From: Flavobacterium cupriresistens
Lineage (GTDB): Bacteria > Bacteroidota > Bacteroidia > Flavobacteriales > Flavobacteriaceae
Direction of reading: 5' to 3'
Assembly: GCF_020911925.1 (NCBI RefSeq)
Contig: NZ_CP087134.1
Span: 5,456,001 to 5,520,000 of the forward strand
Length of the DNA: 64,000 nt
Positions within the stretch are counted from its first letter, which is position 1, and each line of letters opens with the position of its first letter. The notes beneath the pieces are model-generated. The model ran no database searches. It had not been told where the DNA came from and saw only the letters and a list, made by a program, of their open reading frames with translations. The position numbers and the translations under genes are program-made. This document shows, piece after piece, positions 1 through 7,867 of the stretch.

Positions 1-765
1 GAATTTACTTTCAAGTGTATGTAGTTTTTCATAAATATTAATCGGATCCGGCATTTGCTTAGAAGCGTACATACTGGCGTACCAAACTTCCAAAATATCC
101 TCTGCATAAATCGAATACATCGGATAATTCCCGTCTCTGTTGTCTGATTTAAGGATTAATTTTCCACTCTCTCTGATTCGGTTTAGCACTCTTTTTACAA
201 CAACTCCGTCATTCTTACTGATAATAACATAAATCCTTCCGTCGAGTATATCATCAAAATTATCAACGTATTTTCCAAAAAGATAATCGCCGTCGTGTAT
301 GGTGGTTGACATCGAATTTCCTTTAATTTCAAAACATCTGTAGGTTCCGTTTTTTAACATTGGCATGCTAAAGGAAGGAAGACTCTCCATATATTCCGGA
401 TCAGAATAACCGTCTAAATAACCGGCGCGTGCCTTCACCCCTATAAAATTAATATTCTCGTCTCCTTTTTCATTTACCGTTATAATCTTAGGTAATTTTA
501 AATTGACGTCATTACTATTTGTTGCAGTCACAAAAATCTCTTCGCTGTCACCAAAAAAATATTCCGGATTTACATTACAGTGTTTAATTATACTATTGAT
601 CAGATCGAAGCCCGGTTTAGTTCTTTTCCTGTTTCCATCAGATTGTAATCTGCCACCAGTAATACTGTCTATTGTAGTACTGGTTACTCCTATTAACTTA
701 GCAAAGGAATTATTATTCAGATTCATCTCGTCTATAATACGTTTTATTTTAGCGTGTATTTCCAT
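1..765 (-). CDS. LexA/CI-like phage repressor (XRE HTH plus S24 peptidase), C-terminus beyond left edge
   Basis: I read 255 codons from an ATG at 765 to the window edge with no stop, so the C-terminus lies outside. Residues 1-70 look like a lambda-repressor-type helix-turn-helix (NSFAKLIGVTSTTIDSI). Residues 105-235 are a LexA/UmuD-type S24 peptidase domain. An Ala114-Gly115 pair (ARAGYLDG) is in place for self-cleavage, Ser151 (GNSMST) is the likely nucleophile and Lys191 (VVVKRV) the general base. Proteins of this family keep phage or tailocin genes silent and cleave themselves when RecA is activated by DNA damage. It is transcribed away from the tail genes, and the intervening region holds repeated ATATGTT sites. 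The family assignment is strong; SOS control is inferred from the intact cleavage site and dyad. Confidence 0.9.
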   Translation of the reverse strand, partial: MEIHAKIKRIIDEMNLNNNSFAKLIGVTSTTIDSITGGRLQSDGNRKRTKPGFDLINSIIKHCNVNPEYFFGDSEEIFVTATNSNDVNLKLPKIITVNEKGDENINFIGVKARAGYLDGYSDPEYMESLPSFSMPMLKNGTYRCFEIKGNSMSTTIHDGDYLFGKYVDNFDDILDGRIYVIISKNDGVVVKRVLNRIRESGKLILKSDNRDGNYPMYSIYAEDILEVWYASMYASKQMPDPINIYEKLHTLESKF

Positions 766-1148
766 CTTATCATTGCTTTATGTAATATGTTTTTATTTCC
801 TGTAAAACATTCCACTATATGTTGCAAAAATAAATAATATATGCTTAACAATTGTCTTTCTTTCTCTTTTTTTTCATTAAACACTTAATTATCAATACTC
901 CATTACTCTTTTTCTTACCTGATTTCCGTAATGCAAAGCTGACTAAACTCGTGCTAACTCACTGATACAGGACACTTACCTGCAATAATACCCAAATTCA
1001 ATTTTTATTTTTTTCTGAAACGAAATAGGTACAACTTTTCTTAAACCCTACTATTTAAAGAGATAAAGACCTCTTTATTGTAGTAAAGTACTGTACTAAA
1101 CAGCCTTTTTTCAGGTCAAAAAACAGCAATTAGCAGGCTTATCATATT
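766..1148. promoter_or_regulatory. Divergent control region between repressor and tail operon
   Basis: No gene is visible here. A leftward promoter for the repressor may be the TAnnTTTG match read on the minus strand at 832-825 (TATTTTTG), with an ATTG 16 bp upstream. The 15-mer TTATGTAATATGTTT occurs at 778-792 and again at 1168-1182 on the other side of the region. ATATGTT recurs at 817-823. These repeats flanking both divergent promoters are the natural candidates for repressor operators. The binding assignment is inference; the repeats themselves are seen directly. Confidence 0.55.
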
Positions 1149-1211
1149 ACTGAAACTATTGCATTTTTTATGTAATATGTTTGCAATATCTAAACATATG
1201 TTTTATATTTG
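1149..1211 (+). promoter_or_regulatory. Promoter A of the tail locus with ACTGAAACTA box
   Basis: The box ACTGAAACTA starts at 1149, a TTTG -33 element lies at 1180-1183, and a TATATTTG -7 element at 1204-1211 with a 20 bp spacer, a perfect Bacteroidota promoter. The box begins exactly 55 bp before the -7 element, as at three other promoters of this locus. The repressor-type palindrome at 1192-1203 fills the spacer. This placement means transcription starts near 1218, which supports the ATG at 1231 as the first start codon. Confidence 0.7.
1192..1203. promoter_or_regulatory. Palindromic operator AAACATATGTTT in promoter A spacer
   Basis: A perfect 12 bp palindrome lies between the -33 and -7 elements of promoter A. 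Related ATATGTT or AACATAT half-sites are at 785-791, 817-823, 1175-1181 and 1226-1232. A repressor bound here would block RNA polymerase. The protein most likely to bind is the adjacent LexA-like repressor, by inference. Confidence 0.55.
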
Positions 1212-1230
1212 CTTAAAAATAATCCAACAT

Positions 1231-1806
1231 ATGATTTTAAAAGATTTTTATAAAGAGAAAAAGAGCGCCATCGAAACACAGTTTATTTCTGATGCGCCAG
1301 TAGTTCATTTGTATAGTGATGCTATTTTTAAAACTACTATCGAAAAACCTTTAGTACTGTTTAAATACAACAATGTAACCTGGGAGACCTCTTCTGAGAA
1401 AAATTACAAAGCTGATGTTTCTTTTTCTCTCTATGTTGTGATGCCCGTTGGTATTATTTCTTCAACAAGTTATGAAGCGGCATTCGAAATTGCAGAGCGT
1501 ATCGACAAGGCCATCTTGACTGCCAGTACCAGTACCAGTTTCATCGATACCAATTCAACATTTAAAATAAACGAAAAACAATGCAACAATGATCAGGTGT
1601 ATTGGAATAAAAACGACCATTTCATCTGGCAAATAACCTATAAAACCACTTTAGTTGAAAACATATTAAAAAAGAAATACATCCTTTTCAATAACGGACT
1701 AAGTAATGAAGCACTCGAAGATCTTGGTTACGACCTCACCAACGGAATAATCGAAATAAACCCAAATAAAGTGGGTGGCACTGTAGAAGTAACAAACAAT
1801 ATTTAA
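1231..1806 (+). CDS. Putative tail-terminator/tail-completion-like protein
   Basis: This 191-residue protein is the first gene of the tail operon. I start it at the ATG at 1231 (MILKDFYKEKK), because an upstream in-frame ATG at 1159 precedes the promoter's own -7 box. The protein has no signal peptide or membrane segment. Its alternating hydrophobic strands (DVSFSLYVVMP, HFIWQITYKT) around a helix (AFEIAERIDKAILTA) resemble the alpha/beta fold of small tail-terminator proteins, which cap the tube. Its place directly before the sheath and tube genes fits that role. I do not recognise a specific family, so the function is inference from position and fold pattern. Confidence 0.4.
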   Translation: MILKDFYKEKKSAIETQFISDAPVVHLYSDAIFKTTIEKPLVLFKYNNVTWETSSEKNYKADVSFSLYVVMPVGIISSTSYEAAFEIAERIDKAILTASTSTSFIDTNSTFKINEKQCNNDQVYWNKNDHFIWQITYKTTLVENILKKKYILFNNGLSNEALEDLGYDLTNGIIEINPNKVGGTVEVTNNI

Positions 1807-1895
1807 TCTGAACTAACTACCACATTCAGTTTACAGAATAAAGCTTACCGGCTAAAGCAAAAAAAACTAACCCACTACCAATAAATACCACAAAT

Positions 1896-2075
1896 ATGAA
1901 AAGAAGCAGAACACTATTAGACAAAAGAAGAGATTATGTGATTAACTACTTAAATAGTAATCAGGCCAAACAAATGAAGGTTGTAGTCTCTGAACTTTCC
2001 GATACTTTGTTCTTGACAGAGCGCACGATTTATACCATTATAAACGAAGGTCTTTCTTCTGAAGCCAGAGCTTAA
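1896..2075 (+). CDS. 59-residue helix-turn-helix protein, candidate regulator of the tail locus
   Basis: A short open frame begins ATG AAA AGA and ends TAA at 2073. The N-terminus is basic (MKRSRTLLDKRRDY) and the second half reads as a helix-turn-helix (VVVSELSDTLFLTERTIYTI), a plausible DNA-recognition unit. The gene lies 89 bp after the tail-terminator-like gene, apparently in the same transcript, and promoter B with its ACTGAAACTA box starts four bases beyond its stop codon. A small activator encoded in the first operon and acting on the four boxed promoters would fit. That activity is inference. Coding potential is supported by the clean frame and the HTH pattern. Confidence 0.65.
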   Translation: MKRSRTLLDKRRDYVINYLNSNQAKQMKVVVSELSDTLFLTERTIYTIINEGLSSEARA

Positions 2076-2078
2076 ACC

Positions 2079-2141
2079 ACTGAAACTACTGGCTTTGCAC
2101 ATCAAAAAAATTGGAAAAAGCGATCTTAAGCCTTAAATTTG
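2079..2141 (+). promoter_or_regulatory. Promoter B (sheath operon) with ACTGAAACTA box
   Basis: The ACTGAAACTA box starts at 2079, a weak -33 (ATTG) is at 2110-2113, and a consensus -7 (TAAATTTG) at 2134-2141 with a 20 bp spacer. Box to -7 is 55 bp, identical to promoter A. The resulting leader before the sheath ATG would be about 220 nt, with no gene visible in it. Confidence 0.65.
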
Positions 2142-2367
2142 TACTCGATATCAAAAGCAAGTTTATCTCTTGGCCAAGAGTAAAATCCAACTAAAGAATC
2201 CGTTGTTACAAAGGGTTTAAAAGCACCAATCTTTTTTAGATTACAATTCAATTTTAAAACAATAATTCACTGACAATAACCAGTTTAACAACTTGTTACG
2301 GCCATTCTTATGCTTCATTTCAAGCAAAAAACAAAAATATTTTTTAAACAATTAAACTATTTATATT

Positions 2368-3687
2368 ATGAGTACATTAAACGATGTAGTGATTAGCAAA
2401 CTATCAGGCGGATTAGGAAGAAGAACTCCGGAACAGGACATGGTTTCAGGATTACTTTTTGACGGGGTTGCGACTGCAACATTAGCATTAGACAAAATAG
2501 AGCGTTTAGCTTCATTAGAGGATGCGAAAGCGTTAGGAATTACGGCTGATTATGATGTAAATGGACAATCGGCATACTACCAAATTCAACAATTCTTCAG
2601 AATGAATCCTTCAGGAGACTTGTATATTTTGGCAACTACTGCCGACTCGTACCCGGCTATCGCTGCAAAAGCAATGGAAATGCAAGAACTGGCAAACGGA
2701 AACATTCGCCAAATGGCAATAATTTTTAGCGGCAGTGCATCAGCTAAAGATGTGGCAGCTGCAGCCAGAACAGCACAAACACAAGCAGCACTTGGTTATA
2801 AAGACTATATGCCTTTTGAAGTTATTTTAGAAGGGAAAGGTTTTATTGCAGCAGAAGCTACTTCTTTGGATACATTGGGTGCAGAAAATGTATCTGTTGT
2901 CGTAGCCATGGATGCCGAAAAAGCATTTGAAAAAAAGTTAGTTCAAAAAGACACTTTAAAACTTTATACACTAGCTCCAAATGAAACAGTGGCTAAAGGA
3001 GATGATGAGGGTATTTATTTCGTATTTGATGATCAAAACGAACCTAAAAAAGTAAATGGAGTCGCTATTGAATTCATTTACACCGATTCATACAAAAATA
3101 CCGCAGCGGTAGGATTGGCATTGGGAGCTATCTCCAGAGCAAAAGTGTCTGAGAATATTGCCTGGATCGAAAAATTCAATCTTACAGGTGAAGGTTTTGC
3201 AAAAGCAGGTTTTATTGGTGGGCAAGAAATTAAAACGTTGGGAACTTTAGAAACGTTAAACGAAAAAAGATACATTTTCGCGAGAACCCATACTGGTTTA
3301 CCGGGTCTTTATTTTAATGATAGTCATACTTGTATTGCAGGTACTTCAGATTATGCTTATGTAGAAAACAACCGTACGATCAACAAAGCAACTCGTTTGT
3401 TACGTACTGCCTTATTACCAAAATTAGCTTCTCCGGTTTTAGTTGATATCGATGGTAAATTACCACAATCTGTTTCAAAAAGCTTCGAAGGTTTATGCAG
3501 AAGCGCCTTAGAAGGAATGGTAGCCAATCAGGAAGTATCTGCATTTGATGTTTATGTAGATCCAAAACAAAACATCCTGGCTACTTCAGAATTAAAAGTA
3601 GTTGCTGAGATTACACCGGTTGGAACGGCTCGTAAAATTAAAGTTGATTTAGGATTCAAAAATCCTTTTGGAATTGACAAAGCCTAA
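2368..3687 (+). CDS. Phage-type contractile tail sheath protein (DUF2586 family)
   Basis: At 439 residues, this is the contractile sheath subunit. The opening (LNDVVISKLSGGLGRRTPEQD, then VSGLLFDG) is the typical beginning of DUF2586 sheath proteins in Bacteroidota phages and tailocins. The C-terminal portion contains the motifs of a sheath polymerisation domain: a repeating start-site helix (NNRTINKATRLLRTALLPKL) followed by a beta-rich tail ending in VDLGFKNPFG. Sheath subunits stack around the tube and shorten on firing. Promoter B lies 230 bp upstream, and the tube gene follows after 141 bp, the standard sheath-tube order. Full length with no interruption. Family confidence is high. Confidence 0.88.
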   Translation: MSTLNDVVISKLSGGLGRRTPEQDMVSGLLFDGVATATLALDKIERLASLEDAKALGITADYDVNGQSAYYQIQQFFRMNPSGDLYILATTADSYPAIAAKAMEMQELANGNIRQMAIIFSGSASAKDVAAAARTAQTQAALGYKDYMPFEVILEGKGFIAAEATSLDTLGAENVSVVVAMDAEKAFEKKLVQKDTLKLYTLAPNETVAKGDDEGIYFVFDDQNEPKKVNGVAIEFIYTDSYKNTAAVGLALGAISRAKVSENIAWIEKFNLTGEGFAKAGFIGGQEIKTLGTLETLNEKRYIFARTHTGLPGLYFNDSHTCIAGTSDYAYVENNRTINKATRLLRTALLPKLASPVLVDIDGKLPQSVSKSFEGLCRSALEGMVANQEVSAFDVYVDPKQNILATSELKVVAEITPVGTARKIKVDLGFKNPFGIDKA

Positions 3688-3733
3688 TTAGTTTCCCAAA
3701 ACTATACCTCAAAAACAATAAAAATTCACAACG

Positions 3734-3796
3734 GATAACGTCAGTCTTCAATTGTAACAAACAACTGAAGAATGGCGGTACTCCCCGATCGTTATC
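3734..3796 (+). other. Structured sheath-tube intergenic segment
   Basis: Two nested inverted repeats are visible: GATAACG (3734-3740) against CGTTATC (3790-3796), and inside it TCTTCAATTG (3745-3754) against CAACTGAAGA (3762-3771) with one mismatch. There is no T-run, so this is not a standard terminator. It might stabilise or set the ratio of sheath and tube mRNA. Confidence 0.3.
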
Positions 3797-3828
3797 AGGA
3801 TCATTAAAAAATAAACAAAAGCTACATT

Positions 3829-4254
3829 ATGAATAAATTACCATTAATTAACGGACAACAACACAGCTGGTCATCAATTGAAGTAAGTATTGCAGGGAAC
3901 ATCGTTACCGGTATTACGGCTGTAAACTATAGTGATTCAGTATCTAAAGAAAACCATTATGGTGCCGGAGATATGCCAGTACACAGAGGTAGAGGTAAAT
4001 ATGAGGCAAAAGCTTCGATTACGTTATACAACTATGAAGTAGAAGCTATTTTGGCCGCTTTGCCAAAGGGACAAAGATTACAGGATATCAATCCTTTCAG
4101 CATCATCGTAAGTTATTTAGATGACAGTAACGAGGTGATTACACACACCGTAAGAAACTGTGAGTTCAACTCAAACAGCAGAGGAATTAGCCAAGGAGAT
4201 ACCAAAATTGCCGTTTCTTTTGATTTGATCTGTTCTCACGTTGAATGGAATTAA
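3829..4254 (+). CDS. Phage tail tube protein
   Basis: This 141-residue protein follows the sheath gene. It has the size and beta-rich pattern of inner tube (Hcp/XkdM/P2 FII-like) proteins. The stretch GITAVNYSDSVSKENHYGAG followed by a basic GRGKYEAKASITLY strand is typical of tube subunits, where the region around the N-terminal strands lines the lumen. The end (KIAVSFDLICSHVEW) is the usual closing strand. It would form the tube inside the contractile sheath. A terminator-like hairpin begins 184 bp downstream, which would let sheath and tube be made in excess over the later genes. Confidence 0.8.
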   Translation: MNKLPLINGQQHSWSSIEVSIAGNIVTGITAVNYSDSVSKENHYGAGDMPVHRGRGKYEAKASITLYNYEVEAILAALPKGQRLQDINPFSIIVSYLDDSNEVITHTVRNCEFNSNSRGISQGDTKIAVSFDLICSHVEWN

Positions 4255-4437
4255 TCCTTCTGATAAATTCCTAAAATTATAATTCCCCCCCCTTCCCTTC
4301 CTCTAAAACCGACTTCAAAGAGAAACCCAATATTCAACTGCGTTACGCAAAAAAGAAGTTCAAGGAACATGATTTTTGCAAGCAAACTATTCTACCTGCT
4401 CTTGATTGGTCCGTTTTAGATTGGGAATCTACTTCAG

Positions 4438-4496
4438 GAGGCCGCTTTGAGCTTATTTAACTCCAAAAAAATAACTCTGGCGGCCTCTTTTTTTTT
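4438..4496 (+). terminator. Hairpin plus T9, partial terminator after tube gene
   Basis: GAGGCCGC (4438-4445) pairs with GCGGCCTC (4480-4487), followed by nine T (4488-4496). The loop is long (34 nt). No new boxed promoter is visible before the next gene at 4731, so this may act as an attenuator instead of a full stop. Confidence 0.5.
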
Positions 4497-4500
4497 CAGG

Positions 4501-4552
4501 TTTCACGTTTCATGTTTCATGTTTTAGGTTTTAGGTTTTAGGTTTTAGGTTT
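4501..4552 (+). repeat. Heptamer tandem repeat (GTTTCAT/GTTTTAG)
   Basis: A period-7 tract: two GTTTCAT-type units and then four GTTTTAG units (4521-4548). A related period-7 tract (TTCAAGT/TTTAAGT) sits at the other end of the tail locus at 14581-14664. Low-complexity heptamer tracts of this type are common between flavobacterial genes. The remaining 4553-4730 shows nothing clear. Confidence 0.75.
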
Positions 4553-4730
4553 GATGAAAATGCTAATGAGAAAGCAATACCAATACCTTAATTATTTAAA
4601 GAATCATAGTCCACGTGTCGGGAAGTATTCTTATGCTTTTGTATTTGCTTGTGCAACTGCAATTAAAAACAGACACCCATAAATCAGACAGTACTTACCC
4701 TATCATAAAAACAACTAAAAACTTTTCAAA

Positions 4731-5075
4731 ATGGAAATAACTCAACCCAAAACAGCCGATGTTCTTGACGGAAATATTACGCAGGCACAGTTAAACCAAT
4801 GGAAATACAAACATAAAAAAGTAATCAAACTTACGATCACAGATGATGACGGGACTATCCTGTTTGCTTATTTCAAAGTACCGGACATCAGTATTCGTTC
4901 GGCGGTATTGCAGGCTTCTAAAATGGATGAATTTAAGGCATTGGAAGTTTTATTCAAAAACTGTTACCTGGGCGGTGATGGCAAAATCGAGCAAGAAGAC
5001 GATTTACGTCTCAACATTACCACCGCTTTCTCTGATCATATTCAACCTAAACCTGTAAAAGTAGAGGTGTTGTAA
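4731..5075 (+). CDS. Putative tail assembly chaperone-like protein
   Basis: This 114-residue acidic protein (MEITQPKTADVLDGNITQAQ...) follows the tube gene. Short proteins in this slot are usually tail assembly chaperones that guide tube polymerisation on the tape measure. The middle (TITDDDGTILFAYFKVPDISIRS) reads as two strands leading into a helix (ASKMDEFKALEVLFKNC), similar in outline to the gpG or gp24-like chaperones. No obvious slippery site or overlapping second frame is present, so a frameshifted longer form is not supported. No tape measure follows. Assignment is by position and size. Confidence 0.45.
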   Translation: MEITQPKTADVLDGNITQAQLNQWKYKHKKVIKLTITDDDGTILFAYFKVPDISIRSAVLQASKMDEFKALEVLFKNCYLGGDGKIEQEDDLRLNITTAFSDHIQPKPVKVEVL

Positions 5076-5116
5076 TCGCAAAATCGCTTTCTGTCTTTCT
5101 ATAAAACTCCATCCTA

Positions 5117-6061
5117 ATGATTATTCGAAACCATAAAATAAATTTAAAAGACACTAGTCCGGCAGAAATGGCAAGACTGAGACAAATTATTCTTGGCATT
5201 TGGCGTCAACAGGTGGAAGACGAGAAAAATGCTGTCGAACTGCTTCAAAATGTTAAAAATTCTCAAATAAACAATCCTGCGAATCTTACTGCAATTACAA
5301 AAGAGAACGAAATTTCATCTCATAACAGTACTATTCCCCAAGTAACATCGTCTCAAAATAATACTATTGTTTCTGACGACCTTGATGACATGGCACCAGC
5401 GATTGAACGCCCAAATTCTTACAACGGCGTGCTTGGAAAAGGGGATTGGAAAGAAGATGACAGGATTACTAACAATTTAGTTTGGCAAAATGCGAATCAT
5501 TTTAATCTTCAACAAAAAAACGGTGAATATGCCTATAAGACCATAGAGGAACGAGCAGGTTTTTACAAATGGTTTCAGAAAACGACCGAATTAAGAGGTT
5601 ACGAAACGAAATGGGCAGGCGCAGCATTTGTTGTTGCTGCCCAGATGTCCAATATTCACAGTATCAACAGTTCTCTTATTGATAATGATGTGGAATCCGA
5701 TATAAAAGCGTTTGCAGAATCTGGCAATAAGGATATTTTTAATAATGTTTTTAAAAAACTAAGAGACTTATACAATGGCCCCGTTTTAAAAGGCCAAACC
5801 GCAAAAAATTGGGATACGGTAACGTTAACCGTTGAACAAAGAGATATTGTTGGTCCAACTTATTTTAAATATCAACGGCTAAACCCAAAGATTATTCAAG
5901 TTCTCTCGAAAATGGCAAAAGGACAAGGTCTTTTTGGTATCGGTGTAAGTCCTGAACTCAGATTCGATGAGCATAAGGATATAATGGATTGGAAAAACAG
6001 ATTCAACCATGGAATGACAGTAGCAGTTCCATTTTGGAATAAATACTATTCTAAAAAATAA
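5117..6061 (+). CDS. Unrecognised protein in the tape-measure position
   Basis: This 314-residue protein starts 41 bp after the chaperone-like gene. I do not recognise a family. Residues 1-45 look helical (SPAEMARLRQIILGIWRQQVEDEK), 45-95 are Asn/Ser/Thr-rich and probably flexible, and 100-314 look like a compact domain with aromatic motifs (ERAGFYKWFQKTTELRGYETK, KWAGAAFVVAAQMSN). It has no signal peptide, membrane span or long coiled coil, and is too short for a tape measure, although it stands where one normally lies. A flexible linker joined to a globular domain would fit a tail-associated cargo or effector, but that is only a suggestion. A strong terminator follows 60 bp after its stop. 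Confidence 0.6.
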   Translation: MIIRNHKINLKDTSPAEMARLRQIILGIWRQQVEDEKNAVELLQNVKNSQINNPANLTAITKENEISSHNSTIPQVTSSQNNTIVSDDLDDMAPAIERPNSYNGVLGKGDWKEDDRITNNLVWQNANHFNLQQKNGEYAYKTIEERAGFYKWFQKTTELRGYETKWAGAAFVVAAQMSNIHSINSSLIDNDVESDIKAFAESGNKDIFNNVFKKLRDLYNGPVLKGQTAKNWDTVTLTVEQRDIVGPTYFKYQRLNPKIIQVLSKMAKGQGLFGIGVSPELRFDEHKDIMDWKNRFNHGMTVAVPFWNKYYSKK

Positions 6062-6120
6062 TTTAGAAATTATCCTTTTAAGAGCCATCAATTAATTGTC
6101 TATTGCTAATTTTTTCAACT

Positions 6121-6160
6121 AAATACCCGTTTTTCCACTACAGAAAAACGGGTATTTTTT
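6121..6160 (+). terminator. Intrinsic terminator closing the sheath operon
   Basis: AAATACCCGTTTTTC (6121-6135) pairs perfectly with GAAAAACGGGTATTT (6143-6157) around a 7 nt loop, followed by further T. It ends the transcript that starts at promoter B. Confidence 0.9.
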
Positions 6161-6219
6161 TATCTTTTCTTCTGATTTAAAAGCTCTGAAAATAAAATCA
6201 AAAAACCGCACTATCACTT

Positions 6220-6282
6220 ACTGAAACTACTGATTTACAAAGCCAAATAATTTTCAGAACCCCCTATTTCAGCGTATTTTTA
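6220..6282 (+). promoter_or_regulatory. Promoter C (lysis genes) with ACTGAAACTA box
   Basis: The box ACTGAAACTA starts at 6220, a weak -33 (TTTT) is at 6251-6254 and a -7 (TATTTTTA, one off consensus) at 6275-6282 with a 20 bp spacer. Box to -7 is again 55 bp. It lies just after the terminator and about 200 bp before the endolysin gene. Confidence 0.65.
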
Positions 6283-6484
6283 CACTGTTCTTTACAACCA
6301 TTTGCTCCAGATCGAATGCGACCCTAAAAAAAGAGCTTTTGAGAAATTTATTTGTTGCCTGATTTTAGTCGAAAATAAATTTCAAACACAAATAACCTTA
6401 TCGCCAAATCAACATCAGGATTGTTTTCGAACAATCGGGATGGTTTCTTGCGCTTAAAACCTGAAATCATTACTAAATACAAAT

Positions 6485-6967
6485 ATGGATCAAACAACAA
6501 AAAAACACATCGATTTGCTTCATCCTACCGTGAGAGAAGAAGTTACCAAAATTATCGCGGAATGCGATCTTGCCCTGACCGGAAGAGCAAAAGTACGCAT
6601 TACACAAGGGCTCAGAACTTTTTCGGAACAGGACGATCTTTATGCTTTTGGACGAACCAAACCCGGAAAAAAAGTAACCAATGCCAAAGGTGGTCAATCG
6701 ATTCACAATTTTGGTTTTGCGGTTGACATCTGTCTTATTATAGACGGCAAAGTTGCTTCATGGGATACCGCAAAAGACTGGGACAACGACCAGATTTCGG
6801 ATTGGCAGGAATGTGTGAAAATTTTCGCCAAATACAACTGGAACTGGGGCGGCGACTGGAAAACTTTTAAAGATCTACCACACTTTGACAAAAAAGGATG
6901 TGGTGACTGGAAACAACTCAGCAAGTTAAAAAGAGACAAAAAAAACTATGTAATCTTATACAAGTAA
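6485..6967 (+). CDS. M15-family peptidoglycan peptidase (endolysin)
   Basis: This 160-residue protein is a phage-type L-alanyl-D-glutamate or D-Ala-D-Ala endopeptidase. The zinc-site motif SIHNFGFAVDI supplies the first His and the Asp ligand (SxHxxGxAxD), and PHFD near residue 137 supplies the last His. The RITQGLRTFSEQDDLYAFGRT stretch is the standard N-terminal motif of the VanY/M15C group. It would cut cross-bridges in peptidoglycan to release particles at lysis. There is no signal peptide, which fits a holin-dependent endolysin, and a holin is encoded at 13190-13660. The next gene starts 4 bp after the stop. Confidence 0.9.
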   Translation: MDQTTKKHIDLLHPTVREEVTKIIAECDLALTGRAKVRITQGLRTFSEQDDLYAFGRTKPGKKVTNAKGGQSIHNFGFAVDICLIIDGKVASWDTAKDWDNDQISDWQECVKIFAKYNWNWGGDWKTFKDLPHFDKKGCGDWKQLSKLKRDKKNYVILYK

Positions 6968-6971
6968 ACAG

Positions 6972-7436
6972 ATGAAACATTTGAAATTACAACTTATATC
7001 TTTTCTAATTGCTTTTGTAATGACTTCCTGTGTTTCGACAAAAACAGCGTTATACGATTCGTATTCACATCAAAAAACGACCGCATTGAAAATAGCAATT
7101 ACTGCCCTAATGAGTAAGGCCAATACTCCCTACTCCATGCATCAAGGCGAAGTTGAAACAGTATTGCTTGACATTGAAAAATTGACAGAATACGAAAAAA
7201 ACAAACCTCATAATGAAATCACTTTTGCGATGTGGAAGTTGCTCACCGATAAGGAAAAAAATCTGTTGACCGGTTTTTTCAAACATTGGGAAACAAAAGG
7301 CGTTTTGTCACAGGGTTTTATCGAAGAATCCAAAAAACAGCTTAGTGATGCTTTGGATTTACTTATTCAATATGAGATTAAAAAAGACAAAGAATCGAAG
7401 GATGCGCTTTTAGATTTAATTAACGGCAACACTTAA
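6972..7436 (+). CDS. Small lipoprotein of the lysis group, possible spanin-like
   Basis: This 154-residue protein has a lipoprotein signal peptide ending in the lipobox MTSC, so the mature chain starts with Cys19. The rest is hydrophilic and largely helical (FIEESKKQLSDALDLLIQYEI). It starts 4 bp after the endolysin stop and shares its operon. Lipoproteins directly after an endolysin are often spanins that disrupt the outer membrane, but no partner i-spanin is identifiable and I do not recognise the family. Confidence 0.6.
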   Translation: MKHLKLQLISFLIAFVMTSCVSTKTALYDSYSHQKTTALKIAITALMSKANTPYSMHQGEVETVLLDIEKLTEYEKNKPHNEITFAMWKLLTDKEKNLLTGFFKHWETKGVLSQGFIEESKKQLSDALDLLIQYEIKKDKESKDALLDLINGNT

Positions 7437-7441
7437 AACTT

Positions 7442-7774
7442 ATGGATAACGAAAAATTAATAGAAGACCTCAAAAAACAAGTAAGGATTCTTATAACAAA
7501 AAGTTACAAAGACAGTAAATCCGAATTAGAAAAAGACCTGAATCTTTTTTTGGAAACCTCTAAAGACAAACTCGAACGTTGGGTCACTTTGTATACTTCT
7601 GCAGCCCTGACCGAAGAAGAATTTGAATGGCTTTTAAAAAGTCAACTCGATCTACTGGTTTTACAAGCGTTGCAAAACACCGGGATCTCTAAAATAAGAT
7701 TGAATGCCATTAAAAACAACATTATAAAAATGATTCTTAAAGTCATTCTTGAATTCGTACTTCCCCGAATTTGA
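7442..7774 (+). CDS. Small helical tail-locus protein, function unknown
   Basis: This 110-residue protein begins 5 bp after the lipoprotein. Nearly all of it reads as amphipathic helices (KLIEDLKKQVRILITKSYKD, FEWLLKSQLDLLVLQALQ) with a hydrophobic C-terminus (IIKMILKVILEFVLPRI) that could contact a membrane. It is in one operon with the endolysin and lipoprotein, which suggests a role in lysis or in anchoring. I do not recognise a named family. Confidence 0.6.
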   Translation: MDNEKLIEDLKKQVRILITKSYKDSKSELEKDLNLFLETSKDKLERWVTLYTSAALTEEEFEWLLKSQLDLLVLQALQNTGISKIRLNAIKNNIIKMILKVILEFVLPRI

Positions 7775-7867
7775 CCCTCCTATTTTCGAATCAAAAAAAG
7801 CAAAAAAGCGGCTAAAAAAAGTTGCTGTTACTACGAATAAAAGCCGTTCTAAAACAAAATCAAACTT

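Noticed and set aside
4264..4461. Start-less frame ending in ...WESTSGGRFELI after the tube gene
   Set aside because: No start codon after the upstream stop, it runs into the terminator hairpin, and I recognise no similarity. It could be a relic but cannot be supported.
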